Assembly (NCBI RefSeq): GCF_000689255.1
Contig: NZ_HG964446.1
Span: 4,259,250-4,323,249, forward strand
Length of the DNA stretch: 64,000 nucleotides
Direction of reading: 5' to 3'
From: Mycobacterium triplex
GTDB taxonomy: Bacteria; Actinomycetota; Actinomycetes; Mycobacteriales; Mycobacteriaceae
Made by a program: the position numbers and the translations under genes. Of the stretch, positions 36,501-46,411 are shown one piece after another (position 1 is the first letter of the stretch; each line of letters opens with the position of its first letter). Under the pieces are notes generated by a model, which saw only the letters and a program-made list of their open reading frames with translations, was not told the origin of the DNA and searched no databases.

Positions 36501-39500
36501 GCAGCGGCAGGTACAGATCGTTGACGCCCTGTTCGGCCGCCAGAACCGCCGGGAACGCGGGAAATGCGACGCCGGTGCACAGGTCCATCAGCACCGGGTG
36601 CATCGGCTCGCTGCCGAGTTGTTCGGCGAGTTCTTCGCCGACGACGATGTCGCCGATCGCCTCACCCTCGCCGAGCCACAGCGACTTCAGCGAGCCAGAC
36701 CAGGTCGGCCCCCAGGCCAGCTCCAAGTCGGAGAACGTCTCGAACAACTCCTGCGGCCGCATCCGGCTCAGCCGCTCGATCGCCTCGTCGACCGGATCGG
36801 TCTCGGACACCGGCTCGTCGCTGATGTCGTCCGCGCCGGCGACCACGGTGCCTTCGGCGTTCAGCGACCATTCCGCGACGCGCTCACCGTACGGCCGGCT
36901 GTGCACCTGGAATTTCCACCCGGCGCCGCCCTCCAGCGGGTGCAACGTCAGCTGCACCTCACGAGAGCTCTTCTCGGGCAGGATGATCGGCTCGTAGAAA
37001 AAGACATCCTTGGCCCGCGCCGGAGTTCCGACCGCGGCCAAGGCCATCGCCGCATACGTCGCCCCCGGGACGACGACGGTGCCGTAGATGACGTGGTCGG
37101 AAAGCCACGGCTGGGATTTGACCGACAGCCTGCTGGTGTAGACGGAGTCACCCGAAGCGAGTTCTTTTGCGCTACCCAGGATTCCGGACACCGCGGGCCC
37201 GTGAAAACCGGAGCCGGCGATCCCGGACGTCTTGGGCCAAAAGCGGCGGCGCTGGAACGGATAGGTGGGCAACTCGAGTCGTCGACGGGCCTGACGATGC
37301 AGGGCAGCGAAGTCGGGGCGATGCCCGCTGACGTAGGCCGCGGCCAGCGCGTCGGCGATCTGGCGCCGGTCGCCGACGCCCTTGCGCAGCGAGACGATCG
37401 CGCGGGGCGCGGCCAGGTGCTCCGGCCAGACCTGCACCGCGGCCGCGGTCAACACCGGTTGCGGTCCGATCTCCATGACCACCGAGCAGCCGAGCGCGGC
37501 CACGGTGCGCACACTTTCGGCGAACTGCACCGGCTGGCGGGAGTGCCGCCGCCAGTATTGCGCGTCGAGCGGGGTCCGGGCGGTGAGCACGGCACCGGTG
37601 CGATTGCAGACCAGCGGCAGCGTCGGGGCAGCGAACTCCAGTTGCGCTGCGTACGACTCGAATTCGTCGAGAACGGGGTCCAGTAGCTCGGAGTGGAAGG
37701 CGTGGCTGGTTTCCAGCCAGGTGCAGCGGATGCCCTCGTCGCTGAGTGTGGCGACGATCCGTTCGAGGTCCTCGCCCGGCCCCGAGAGGACGGTGTTGGG
37801 TCCGTTGTAGGCGCCGACCGACACCCGCGGGAATTCACCGGCGACCTGCTCGACGTGCTTGGCGTCGGTGAACACCGCCAGCATTCGCCCGCCTTCGGGC
37901 AGACTGCCGAACATCCGGCCGCGCTCGGCCATCAGCCGTGCGCCGTCCTCGACGCTGAAAACTCCGGCCACACATGCCGCCGCGTACTGGCCGACGCTAT
38001 GTCCCAGCACCACGTCGGGTTCGATGCCCCACGACTGCCACAGCCGGGCCAGCCCCATCTCGACGGCGAACAGCGCGGGCTGGGCAAACCCGGTGTGCCG
38101 CAGCGCTTCCCCGGCTTGGCGATCGGTAGCGAACAGCACCTCCAGCAACGGACGCGGCAGCATGCCCTCGACCGTGTCCGCACACCGTGTCACGGTTTCG
38201 GCGAAAACCGGTTCGGTGTCGAACAATTCACGCGCCATCCCGGGATACTGGCTGCCCTGGCCGGTGAACAACCATGCCGTCGTCGGGTGGTGCGTGTGCT
38301 CACCACGAACGACACCGGGCCGCAGCCGGTTCTGGGCCAGCTCGGCCAGGCCCTGGCGGGCGCCCTCGATCGAATCCACCACCAGCGCGGCGCGATGCTC
38401 GAAGTGCGACCGACCCGTGCCGGCGGTCAGGCAGACGTCGGCGAGGTCGACATCCGGATGGGCGCTCAGCCAGGTCTCGTAGCGTTGCGCCAACGCCACC
38501 AGCGCTTCCGGTGACCGGGCGGACAGCGCCAGCACATTGACCTCGCCGCCGTCTGGCGAGTCCGACGAATCTTGCGTGGGCGAACCCGCTCGGGCAGGCG
38601 CCTCCTCGATCAGCACGTGCGCGTTCGTGCCGGTGAATCCGAACGAACTCACGCCGGCGCGCCGCGGCCGGCCGTTGGTCTGCCACGGGGTCGACTCGCC
38701 CACTACCCGCACCGGCAGCGAGTCCCATGGGATGTGCGGCGACGGCGTGTCGAAATGCAGGCTCTGCGGCAGTAATTCGTGTTGCAGAGACAACACGACC
38801 TTGATCAGACCCGCCGCGCCCGAGGCCGACTCGGTATGCCCGATATTGGTCTTCACCGATCCCATCAGCAGCGGCCGGTTCGGGTCACGCGCACCGCCGT
38901 AGGCGGCGGCGGCCGCCTGCACCTCGATCGGATCACCGAGCGGGGTACCGGTACCGTGCGCCTCCAGGTAGTCGACGTCGGAGCCTGCCAAGCCGGCGCG
39001 GGCCAGCGCCGCCCCGATAAGCCGTTGCTGGGCACCACCATTGGGGACGGTCAAGCCACTGGAGGCACCATCCTGGTTGACCGAGCTGCCCGGAATGACG
39101 GCAAGGACCCGATCGCCGTCGCGCTCCGCGTCGCCGAGCCGCTTGAGCACCAGGATTCCGCAGCCTTCACTGCGCACGTAGCCGTCGGCAGAGGCGTCGA
39201 AGGTCTTGCACCGGCCGACCGGGGAAAGCATCCGGGCGCGCGACGCCGCGATGACCGTCACCGGACTCAGCAGGACGTTCACGCCACCGGCCAACGCGAG
39301 GTCGCAGTCACCGGAGTGCAATGCCTGGCAGGCCTGATGCACGGCCACCAGGGCCGAACTGCATGCGGTGTCGACCGCGACAGCCGGTCCTTCGAATCCG
39401 AGCGCGAAGGCGACCCGGCCCGAAATGGCGTTGAGCGCGTTGCCGGTGATGAAGTACGGCTCGATCTTGTCGATCGGCTCCGCGGACAGCAGGTGCGCGT

Positions 39501-42500
39501 ACTCGTTGGCGGCCACCCCGGCGAAGATGCCGGTCCGGCTGCCGCGCAGGGCGGCCGGGGCGTACCCCGCCCTTTCCAAGCCCTCCCAAACGGTTTCGAG
39601 CATCAGCCGCTGCTGCGGTTCGATCCAAACCGCCTCGCGCGGGGAGATACCGAAGAATTCCGGATCGAATCCGTCGATGTCGTCCAGGAATCCGCCGAAG
39701 CGCGTGTAGGTCTTGCCCGGCGTCTCCGGATCCGGGTCGTAGAACTCGTCGATGTCGAAGCGCTCCTCCGGGACTTCGCGGATGGCGTCGACACCGCCAG
39801 ACAGCAACTCCCAGAAGGCTTCCGGGTCGGGTGCACCGGGGAAACGGCACGACACCGCGACGACCGCGATCGGTTCGTCGGTCCGGGTCGTCACCGCCGC
39901 CGGCTGCGGCACTGCTGTCTGCTCGCTGAGCTCGAGCACCTCGCCGAGTAGGTAGTCGGCCACGTCGGATAGCCGGGGGTGATCCATCACCATGGTGACG
40001 GGTATCTCCTTGCCCACGCCGTGCTCGATGCGGCGCCGCATCTCCACGGCCATCAGCGAGTCCATGCCGAGGTCGAAGAACCCGGCATCCTCGCGGATCT
40101 CCGCGACATCGACTCGCGTCACCTCTGCCACCGCGTCACGCAGGTAGTCGGTCAACAGCTTCTTGCGTTGCTGCAGTGGGGCGTTGGTGAGTCGCTCGAC
40201 GAGCTGGGTCTTGCCCGACGGCGTCACGGGCGGCACCGCATCGGGCACCTCGTGCGCCAATTCCGTCAGGAAGGCCCGGCGGCCGGCCTGCTGGTAGAGC
40301 GGCAGGAAGCGGGCCCAGTCGACCCGAGCCACCACACCGTGCGCCGACGACGACGCCGCGACGTCGGCCAGTCCCGCCAGCGCATCGGCGGGCGACAACG
40401 TCCGGATCCCGCGCTGATCCAATTTCGCGCGGGACTCCGCGTCGGCCATTCCCGCCGCCCAGGGACCGAAGTTCACGCTGGCCCCGCAGACGCCGCGCTC
40501 GCGCAGGCGCCAGGACAGCCCGTCCAGGAACGCGTTGGCCGCGCCGTAGGCGGTCTGGCCGTACCCGCCCCAGACCGAGGCGATCGAGGAGGTGCTCAGG
40601 AAAAAATCCAGCTGCAGGTCCGCCGCGGCTTCGCTCAGATGCCAGGCACCCCACACCTTCCCGGCGAACACGCGGTCCACTTCGGCTTGATCCAGGTTGC
40701 CGAGCGCGGTGGTGCCGATCTCGCCGGCAGCGTGCACGATCCCGGCCAACGGCGGCAGTTCGGCCCGCACCCGAGCCAGCAGCCGGGCGACGTCGTGCGC
40801 GTCCGCGACGTCGGCCGCGAAAACCCGGACATCACAGCCATGTTGGGCGGCCAGTGCGTCGACGCGCTGTTGCACGGCTTCGCTCGGCGCACGGCGGCTG
40901 GTCAGCACCAGATTCCCGGCGCCGTGGGCGGCCAGGTACCCGGCGATCTCCAGGCCGACCGACCCCAGCCCGCCGGTCACCAGATACGTTGCGTCGGTGC
41001 GCAGTTGCAACGGTGTCACGCTCGGCCGCCCCGACCGTCGCACCAATCGGGGCACGTAGACGGATTGATCGCGCAGCGCCACCTGGTCTTCGCGCGGGGC
41101 CGAGTCGTGCGACGCCGAGATCCGGTCGACGAAGCGAGCCCACTCGTCGGCGGTGCCCTCCGCCAGATCGGCCAGCCCGCCCCACAGCCGCGGATGCTCC
41201 AGCGACGCGGCGCGTCCAAATCCCCACAGGCAGCTCTGGTCCGGCGCCACGGTGTCCGTGTCGGTGACTCGCTGTGCGCCACGAGTTACCAGCCAGATCG
41301 GGGCGCGCAGGTCGGCGGCGACGGCGGCGCGGAACAGCCGCCGTGTACCGTCCAGGATTCGATGTTGCATCCGCAACAATGACTGCATCGACGGCGTGCG
41401 CTCGGCGTCCACCGCCGCGACGTGCACGATACGCAGCGTCGAATCCTGTACCGCGGCGGCGCGCAACGCTTCTGCGAGCTGCTCCTCGTCGGCGTCGGAC
41501 GCCGGCAACCCCAAGAGCCGATAAGGCTGTCCAGTCGCGGCGAGTGCCTCGGTCAACGGCTGGACCACCGGCGAATCCTCGCCGATGACAAGCCAACTGG
41601 CTTCCCCACCGACTTTCGCAGTGGTGGGGGCTTTCTCCCAACGGATCTCGTAGCAATCGTCCGCGATCGATCGGGTGGTGCGTTCTTGGTTGTGGTGTGC
41701 CGCAAGCTTGGTCAGCACGCTCAGGGTCTGCTGATCGCCGCTGCCACCGTCGAGCAGGGCTGCGAGTTCCTCGATGCGGCCGTCCTCGAGAAGGCGGACA
41801 GCTTCGGTGCGTGGGCGGCCGAGCTGCTGTTGTTGGTCAGCGCGGTCCCGATCGTCGCGGAACCAGTACTGGCGGTGCTCGAACGGATAGGTGGGCAGGT
41901 CGAGTTTGCGCGCGTGCGCCCGGCGGAAGGTAGTGAATGCGGGCAGCTGGCCCAAGACATACGCCTCGGCGACGGCTTCGGTGATCTGCCGGTGGTCGGC
42001 GGTGTTTCGGCGCAGCGACGCGATCGCCCGCGGCGCGGTGGCCGGGTCCGGCCATGCGCCCAGGGCCGCGGCGGTGAGCACCGGTCGCGGCCCGATCTCG
42101 AGCAACACCTTGCAATTGAGCTCGGCAAGGGTGTGCGCACTCTTGGCGAATTGCACCGGTTGGCGCGCGTGACGGCGCCAATAGGCACCGTCGAGCCGCA
42201 CGCTGCGGCCGAGCGCGGCACCGGTGCGGTTGTCGATCAGAATCCGTTGTGGTGCACCGAACTTGAACCGGTCGGCAAAGGCTTCGAATTCGTCCAGAAT
42301 CGGGTCCAGCAGCGCCGAGTGGAACGCGTGGCTGGTGTCCAGCCAGTCACACCGCACACCATCGGCGACCAGCGGTGCCACCGCCCGCTCCAGATCGGCT
42401 GCGGGTCCGGACAATACGGTGTTCGCGCCGTTGTAGGCGGCCACCGACAGGCTCGGGAATTCATTGGTCAGGTTCTCGACACGCTCCGCGGCGGTGTGCA

Positions 42501-44547
42501 CCGCGACCATCCGGCCACCCGCGGGCAAGCCGCCGAAGAGGCGACCGCGCTCGGCCATCAGCAGTGCGCCGTCCTCGAGGCTGACCACGCCCGCGACGCA
42601 GGCGGCCGCGTACTGGCCGACGCTGTGGCCCAGCACGACGTCCGGCTCGAAGCCCCACGACTGCCAAAGCCGGGCCAGGCCCATCTCCAGCGCGAACAGG
42701 GCGGGCTGCGCGTAGGAGGTCTGCCGCAGCGTCGCTTCGCTGTCCGGCCCGTCCACGTCGAAAACCACATCCAGCAGCGGCTTTTCGAGAACGTCGGCGA
42801 CCGCGGCGGCGCAACGATTCAGCGTCTCGGCGAACACCGGCTCGGTGTCGAACAACTCCCGGGCCATCCCGGGGTATTGGCTGCCTTGACCGGTGAACAG
42901 CCACGCCGTCTTCGGTGTGTCGTGGGATTCCCCGCGGAACAAGCCCGGTGCCGGGCGGTCGTCCGCGAGTGCGCCGAGTAGCTCCATCGCGGACTCTCGC
43001 GTATTGACCACCAACGCGGCGCGGTGCTCCAAATGCGCTCGCCCCGTCCCGGCGGTGAAGCACACGTCCGCCAGCGTGGCCTCGGGGTGCGCGCTCAACC
43101 AGCTGCGGTATTCGTCGGCGAGGCGCGCCAACGCGGCCGGCGTCCGCGCGGAGACGGGAAGAATGCTGAACCGCCGGTCACCGGGCTGCTCGACCGGAAC
43201 CGGTGCCGCGAGATCCCGTGCCGCCCGCTCGGGTGGTTCGGAGAGAATGACGTGAGCGTTCGTCCCGGCGAACCCGAACGAGCTGATTCCCGCGATGCGC
43301 GGGCGGCCGTCGCGTTCCCAGGCGGTGGCCTCCTTGACCACCCGCACCGCGAGCCGGTCCCAGGGAATGTGCGGCGACGGTTTCTCAAAGTGCAGGTGCC
43401 GCGGCAGCAACTCGTTCTCGAGCGAGAGGATGACCTTGATCACACCCGCGATACCCGCGGCGGCCTCCAGGTGCCCGATGTTGGTCTTCACCGAGCCCAT
43501 CAGCAGCGGCTCGCCGGGCTCGCGTCCGGCGCCGAGCACCTCACCCGCGGCCTGCGCCTCGATCGGGTCGCCCAGCGATGTCCCGGTGCCGTGTGCTTCC
43601 AGGTAACCGACGTCGCGCGGTTGTAGGCCCGCGCGCTTGAGCGCCTCGGCGATGACCCGTTGCTGGGCAACGCCGTTCGGGACCGTCAACCCGCCTGATG
43701 CGCCGTCCTGGTTGATCGCACTGCCGCGGATCACCGCCCGAATCCGGTCACCGTCGCGCATCGCGTCGTCGAGGCGCTTGATCACGATGACGCCGCATCC
43801 CTCGCCACGCACATAGCCGTCGGCGGCCGCATCGAACGTCTTGCACCGGCCGTCCGGCGCGAGCATGTGCGCGCTGGAGAACGTGATCATGGTCGCCGGC
43901 GTGAGCAGCACGTTCGCGCCTCCGGCCAGCGCCAGGTCGCATTCTCTCAAGCGCAGCGCCTGGCACGCCTGATGGATCGCGACCAGCGACGAGCTGCATG
44001 CCGTGTCGACGGCGACCGCGGGACCCTGCAGCCCCAGCCGATAGCTGATCCGACCCGCCGCCGCGGCGTTCGATGTCCCGATGGCCATGTAGGCCTCGAT
44101 CTCGGGATAAGTCAGCTCATCGGACGCCATGCCCAGGTAATCGTGGGTCGCCAACCCGACGAAGACGCCAGTGTTGCTGTTGGCCAGCGATGTTGGCGCA
44201 ATGCCCGAATGCTCCACCGCACGCCATGCCGTCTCGAGCAGGAGCCGGTGCTGCGGGTCCATCAACCTGACCTCGCGCGTCGACATCCCGAAAAACGGCG
44301 CGTCGAAGCCCGTCACGTCATCGACGAACCCCGCCCGACGGGTGACGACCTTGCCGGGTGCACCGGGCTCCGGGTCGAAGAATTCGTCGACATCCCAGCG
44401 GTCCCGCGGCACCTCGGATATCGCATCCCGGCCCTGCCGCAAGACATCCCAGAACTCATTCGCGTCAGCAGCACCCGGAAAACGCGCGGCGTAGCCAACG
44501 ATCGCAAAAGCCGATGCCGGCTCGTCCTGATCTTCAACGGAAGCCAT
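33568..44547 (-). CDS. Bimodular type I polyketide synthase (KS-AT-KR-ACP / KS-AT-DH-ER-KR-ACP)
   Basis: 3659-residue synthase. Module 1: KS (active Cys184), AT (GHSVG Ser642; HAFH 740-743), KR (TGGLGSVG about 1190, A-type Trp in SIASVWGG), ACP (Ser1497). Module 2: KS (Cys1729), AT (Ser2184; HAFH 2282-2285), DH (His2485 in HVIYGTVVVP), ER (HAASGGVG), KR with LDD (B-type), ACP (Ser3597). Both ATs carry HAFH, the malonyl-type signature. Module 1 lacks DH and ER, so its beta-hydroxyl should survive; module 2 is fully reducing. There is no loading ACP or thioesterase; a FAAL, PapA and Chp encoded nearby could load and offload. GGGAGGG lies 8 nt before the ATG. Tail is Ser-rich. No exact M. tuberculosis equivalent is recognised. 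Confidence 0.92.
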   Translation of the reverse strand: MASVEDQDEPASAFAIVGYAARFPGAADANEFWDVLRQGRDAISEVPRDRWDVDEFFDPEPGAPGKVVTRRAGFVDDVTGFDAPFFGMSTREVRLMDPQHRLLLETAWRAVEHSGIAPTSLANSNTGVFVGLATHDYLGMASDELTYPEIEAYMAIGTSNAAAAGRISYRLGLQGPAVAVDTACSSSLVAIHQACQALRLRECDLALAGGANVLLTPATMITFSSAHMLAPDGRCKTFDAAADGYVRGEGCGVIVIKRLDDAMRDGDRIRAVIRGSAINQDGASGGLTVPNGVAQQRVIAEALKRAGLQPRDVGYLEAHGTGTSLGDPIEAQAAGEVLGAGREPGEPLLMGSVKTNIGHLEAAAGIAGVIKVILSLENELLPRHLHFEKPSPHIPWDRLAVRVVKEATAWERDGRPRIAGISSFGFAGTNAHVILSEPPERAARDLAAPVPVEQPGDRRFSILPVSARTPAALARLADEYRSWLSAHPEATLADVCFTAGTGRAHLEHRAALVVNTRESAMELLGALADDRPAPGLFRGESHDTPKTAWLFTGQGSQYPGMARELFDTEPVFAETLNRCAAAVADVLEKPLLDVVFDVDGPDSEATLRQTSYAQPALFALEMGLARLWQSWGFEPDVVLGHSVGQYAAACVAGVVSLEDGALLMAERGRLFGGLPAGGRMVAVHTAAERVENLTNEFPSLSVAAYNGANTVLSGPAADLERAVAPLVADGVRCDWLDTSHAFHSALLDPILDEFEAFADRFKFGAPQRILIDNRTGAALGRSVRLDGAYWRRHARQPVQFAKSAHTLAELNCKVLLEIGPRPVLTAAALGAWPDPATAPRAIASLRRNTADHRQITEAVAEAYVLGQLPAFTTFRRAHARKLDLPTYPFEHRQYWFRDDRDRADQQQQLGRPRTEAVRLLEDGRIEELAALLDGGSGDQQTLSVLTKLAAHHNQERTTRSIADDCYEIRWEKAPTTAKVGGEASWLVIGEDSPVVQPLTEALAATGQPYRLLGLPASDADEEQLAEALRAAAVQDSTLRIVHVAAVDAERTPSMQSLLRMQHRILDGTRRLFRAAVAADLRAPIWLVTRGAQRVTDTDTVAPDQSCLWGFGRAASLEHPRLWGGLADLAEGTADEWARFVDRISASHDSAPREDQVALRDQSVYVPRLVRRSGRPSVTPLQLRTDATYLVTGGLGSVGLEIAGYLAAHGAGNLVLTSRRAPSEAVQQRVDALAAQHGCDVRVFAADVADAHDVARLLARVRAELPPLAGIVHAAGEIGTTALGNLDQAEVDRVFAGKVWGAWHLSEAAADLQLDFFLSTSSIASVWGGYGQTAYGAANAFLDGLSWRLRERGVCGASVNFGPWAAGMADAESRAKLDQRGIRTLSPADALAGLADVAASSSAHGVVARVDWARFLPLYQQAGRRAFLTELAHEVPDAVPPVTPSGKTQLVERLTNAPLQQRKKLLTDYLRDAVAEVTRVDVAEIREDAGFFDLGMDSLMAVEMRRRIEHGVGKEIPVTMVMDHPRLSDVADYLLGEVLELSEQTAVPQPAAVTTRTDEPIAVVAVSCRFPGAPDPEAFWELLSGGVDAIREVPEERFDIDEFYDPDPETPGKTYTRFGGFLDDIDGFDPEFFGISPREAVWIEPQQRLMLETVWEGLERAGYAPAALRGSRTGIFAGVAANEYAHLLSAEPIDKIEPYFITGNALNAISGRVAFALGFEGPAVAVDTACSSALVAVHQACQALHSGDCDLALAGGVNVLLSPVTVIAASRARMLSPVGRCKTFDASADGYVRSEGCGILVLKRLGDAERDGDRVLAVIPGSSVNQDGASSGLTVPNGGAQQRLIGAALARAGLAGSDVDYLEAHGTGTPLGDPIEVQAAAAAYGGARDPNRPLLMGSVKTNIGHTESASGAAGLIKVVLSLQHELLPQSLHFDTPSPHIPWDSLPVRVVGESTPWQTNGRPRRAGVSSFGFTGTNAHVLIEEAPARAGSPTQDSSDSPDGGEVNVLALSARSPEALVALAQRYETWLSAHPDVDLADVCLTAGTGRSHFEHRAALVVDSIEGARQGLAELAQNRLRPGVVRGEHTHHPTTAWLFTGQGSQYPGMARELFDTEPVFAETVTRCADTVEGMLPRPLLEVLFATDRQAGEALRHTGFAQPALFAVEMGLARLWQSWGIEPDVVLGHSVGQYAAACVAGVFSVEDGARLMAERGRMFGSLPEGGRMLAVFTDAKHVEQVAGEFPRVSVGAYNGPNTVLSGPGEDLERIVATLSDEGIRCTWLETSHAFHSELLDPVLDEFESYAAQLEFAAPTLPLVCNRTGAVLTARTPLDAQYWRRHSRQPVQFAESVRTVAALGCSVVMEIGPQPVLTAAAVQVWPEHLAAPRAIVSLRKGVGDRRQIADALAAAYVSGHRPDFAALHRQARRRLELPTYPFQRRRFWPKTSGIAGSGFHGPAVSGILGSAKELASGDSVYTSRLSVKSQPWLSDHVIYGTVVVPGATYAAMALAAVGTPARAKDVFFYEPIILPEKSSREVQLTLHPLEGGAGWKFQVHSRPYGERVAEWSLNAEGTVVAGADDISDEPVSETDPVDEAIERLSRMRPQELFETFSDLELAWGPTWSGSLKSLWLGEGEAIGDIVVGEELAEQLGSEPMHPVLMDLCTGVAFPAFPAVLAAEQGVNDLYLPLRYGQVALREKMPRRFYCRAKWHTSALDSETQVFDLEYIDRDGRHLGGIREFTVKRAPREALLRGLGGDATRLLYTLGWHEVPPAPSDDAAGARGTWLIAGFDELAAAVPGCIAFDRTDPEPLGQLLAQAHERGLPFSGVVWRSAAPNGAESGADIAARVETEIANLLSAVHTVQRGPQNGGVKLPGGLWIVTERAVATESGEPVDPVQAALWGFGRTTINEEPALRCKLVDCDGSDEAVQALADLLATPVDEPELALRQGKLLASRLLPWARSGHLTVPRSSDYVLAPTERGAIDNLRLTEAEVPAPDEGYVQVRVEAAGLNFRDVLNVLGLYPGDPGPIGGDFAGTVTQLGAGVTGLEVGQRVYGFMQGAFASRFNVPAQLLAKIPDGVSAVEAATIPAAALTVRLAFDWAQLQPGDRVLIHAASGGVGLAAVQMAQQQGAVVFATASTYKRATLRKLGVKYVYDSRTTDFADQILADTDGAGVDVVLNSLTNEGFLEATVRATARNGRFAEIAKRDIWTPEQMAEVRPDIAYEIVALDTVTFQEPERIRGLLTEVSEGLGKGEWAPLPAEIYPLTEARAAFRRMQQARHIGKIVVQIPNPLQPKADRSYLITGGLGAIGLHTASYLAQLGAGDIVLTSRRAPEADALRLIGEITERYKCRIHVFAADVSDESEVEQLLERIRAELPPLAGVAHLAGVLDDALLSQQSLDRFRTTMAPKAFGACHLDRLTKDDELDFFIVSSSVSSLFGSPGQSNYATANALLDGLVAHRRAQGLPATGVNFGPWAQGGMASSEAAIANISAQGLIPLEPSAALSAMGEVVANGTGQATVLKANWQRAAKVLGSSRPPILDLVLPSAAGEVTGDSELLKQLMEIPVPQRAGFVTEFLQREVQNFLRLAQPPAATSRFLDLGTDSLMAIELRNRLHSQFGGKFTINATAVFDYPTIGGLAEYLVAQLPDAESPSESGSESPSAGESS

Positions 44548-44856
44548 GCGGTTGCCCTCCCTGCCCTTGGCCAGTCAAGATCCGCTCCGCGGGTGGCCCG
44601 GTCGCGCTTTTTCAAGCAGCCTTCCGAAAGCCAGCACTGCCCCCATTGCAGCGCCCGCGTCGCGCGACGAAAGCCAGTGCGGCTGCCGCTCTGCGCTTCT
44701 TGCCCCGCCGTTCGATCGTCGCAACGGCCCGTCGGATCCCTGAGTGAGTGTAGGCCGTGGCCCACGCATGTCTGCGGAGGCGATCGGCGGGCGGGTTATC
44801 TTGGTGACGCCGCCAGTGGCCGGACCGGGACCGTTTATACCGAGGGGGACGTAATT
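44548..44856. promoter_or_regulatory. Divergent pks / papA promoter region
   Basis: The 309-nt gap holds no convincing gene. It must contain both promoters. TTATAC near 44835 on the plus strand could be the papA -10, though it is close to the ribosome site. GAAAGCCAG occurs twice (about 44626 and 44670), a possible operator half-site pair. No known regulator box was recognised. Confidence 0.45.
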
Positions 44857-46278
44857 TTGCGCATCGGGAAAATTACGATCGGCGCACTCGACGATTGGAC
44901 GCTGACGCCGGGCTCGGTCACCTCGTGGCACCCGACGGACGCGGCAAAAGACAAGGTCCGGCGGGCGCCGGTCAGCTCGGTGCCGGTCAGCTACATGCAA
45001 GGCCAGCATCTTCGTAACTACTGCGACCGGGCGGCCGAGGGGCTGAACTTCTCCCGGCAAATCATCGCGACCTGTGAGTTGCCTGGGACTTGTGATGTCG
45101 CGGCCATGAACCACGCCGTCAACGCCTATCTGCGTCGACACGACACCTTCCGCAGTTGGTTCGAGCACACCGGTAGCGGTGAGTTCGTCCGGCATACGCT
45201 GCGCGATCCGGCTGATATCGAGTTCGAGCCAATCGATCACGGCCCAATGACCGTCGACGAAATACACGCTCACGTCGTGGCAATACCGAACCCGCTGGAG
45301 TGGGGCTGTTTCACCTTCGGGATCATCCAGAGCGAGAGCCACTTCACTTTCTTCGCGGCCATGGATCACGTGCATGGGGACGCGACGTTGATCGGCACGA
45401 CGATGATGGAAGCCAACGGCATGTATTCGGCACTGAGCAGCGGCGGCCAGCCCCTTGTTCTCCCCGATGCCGGCAGCTTCGACGATTTCTGCATCCGCGA
45501 ACGCGAATACACGTCGACATTGACCGTCGATTCGCCCGAGGTGCGCGCGTGGATTGAGTTCGCCGACAACAACAATGGCGGTTTCCCGGAATTCCCGCTC
45601 CCACTGGGCAACGCGTCGGAGTCCAGTAGCAGTCAGATGACCTCCGAACTGCTGATGGACGTGGCCGAGACGCAGCGATTCGAATCGGCCTGCACGGCCG
45701 CCGGTGCGCGCTTCGTCGGCGGTTTGTTCGCCTGCTTCGCTCTGCTAGAGCATGAATTCACCGGCGCTCTCACGTATTACGGGCTCACACCCAGAGATTC
45801 GCGCACGGCCGCGGACAATTTCATGACACAGGGCTGGTTTACCGGCTTGATTCCGATCACCGTGCCCATCGCCGCGGCCTCTTTCGGTGATGCGGCCTGG
45901 GCAGCGCAGGCTTCTTTCGATTCGAGCCTCAACATGGCGAAGGTGCCCTATTACCGGGTATTGGAATTAGCGCCGTGGTTGAACTGGCCGCGGCCGAACT
46001 TTCCGGTGTCGAACTTCTTCCACGGGGGCGCCGCGCCACTCAACGCCATTCTTGCCGCAGCCGACCTGGGCCTTGCGAACAACATCGGAATCTATCCGGA
46101 CGGCCGGTATTCCTATCAGCTGACCATTTATGTCTTCCGGTACGACGAGGGCACGGTCATGGCGATCATGCATCCCGACAATCCGGTCGCGCAGAAGTCG
46201 GTCGGCCGCTATATGGCGGCGATGAAGTCCGTGTGCGGGCGGGTCGCTGGCCGTGGGCACTGGGGACGCGTCGCGTAG
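44857..46278 (+). CDS. PapA-type polyketide-associated acyltransferase
   Basis: 473-residue condensation-fold acyltransferase, close in layout to PapA1/PapA3, which acylate trehalose during sulfolipid and polyacyltrehalose assembly. Matching blocks are SWHPT at 23-27, HxxxD at 171-175 (HVHGD) containing the catalytic His, TVDSPEVRAWIEFA and MTQGWFTG. TTG at 44857 is taken as start because a strong GAGGGGG lies 8 nt upstream and it aligns with the MRIG start of PapA1. The open frame further upstream has no family similarity. Divergent from the synthase and followed by mmpL. Confidence 0.87.
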   Translation: MRIGKITIGALDDWTLTPGSVTSWHPTDAAKDKVRRAPVSSVPVSYMQGQHLRNYCDRAAEGLNFSRQIIATCELPGTCDVAAMNHAVNAYLRRHDTFRSWFEHTGSGEFVRHTLRDPADIEFEPIDHGPMTVDEIHAHVVAIPNPLEWGCFTFGIIQSESHFTFFAAMDHVHGDATLIGTTMMEANGMYSALSSGGQPLVLPDAGSFDDFCIREREYTSTLTVDSPEVRAWIEFADNNNGGFPEFPLPLGNASESSSSQMTSELLMDVAETQRFESACTAAGARFVGGLFACFALLEHEFTGALTYYGLTPRDSRTAADNFMTQGWFTGLIPITVPIAAASFGDAAWAAQASFDSSLNMAKVPYYRVLELAPWLNWPRPNFPVSNFFHGGAAPLNAILAAADLGLANNIGIYPDGRYSYQLTIYVFRYDEGTVMAIMHPDNPVAQKSVGRYMAAMKSVCGRVAGRGHWGRVA

Positions 46279-46411
46279 CGTGGGTCCATTCGATGGCTGA
46301 AGCTTTTCTGACGTGCGGTGGGGCACGCTTCGGACGAGCCCGGCTTGACAGAGGGCCGGCGAGCGTCGCCGGCGGGCGCACCCGATTGCGCCGACCGGGG
46401 GCGAGGGCGAT

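Noticed and set aside
33724..37686. 1320-residue plus-strand ORF opposite the pks
   Set aside because: Antisense shadow with no domain signature; minus-strand frame carries complete PKS motifs.
44548..44856. Possible gene in the pks-papA gap
   Set aside because: Frames here lack family similarity and ribosome sites; the papA start is set by GAGGGGG and TTG.
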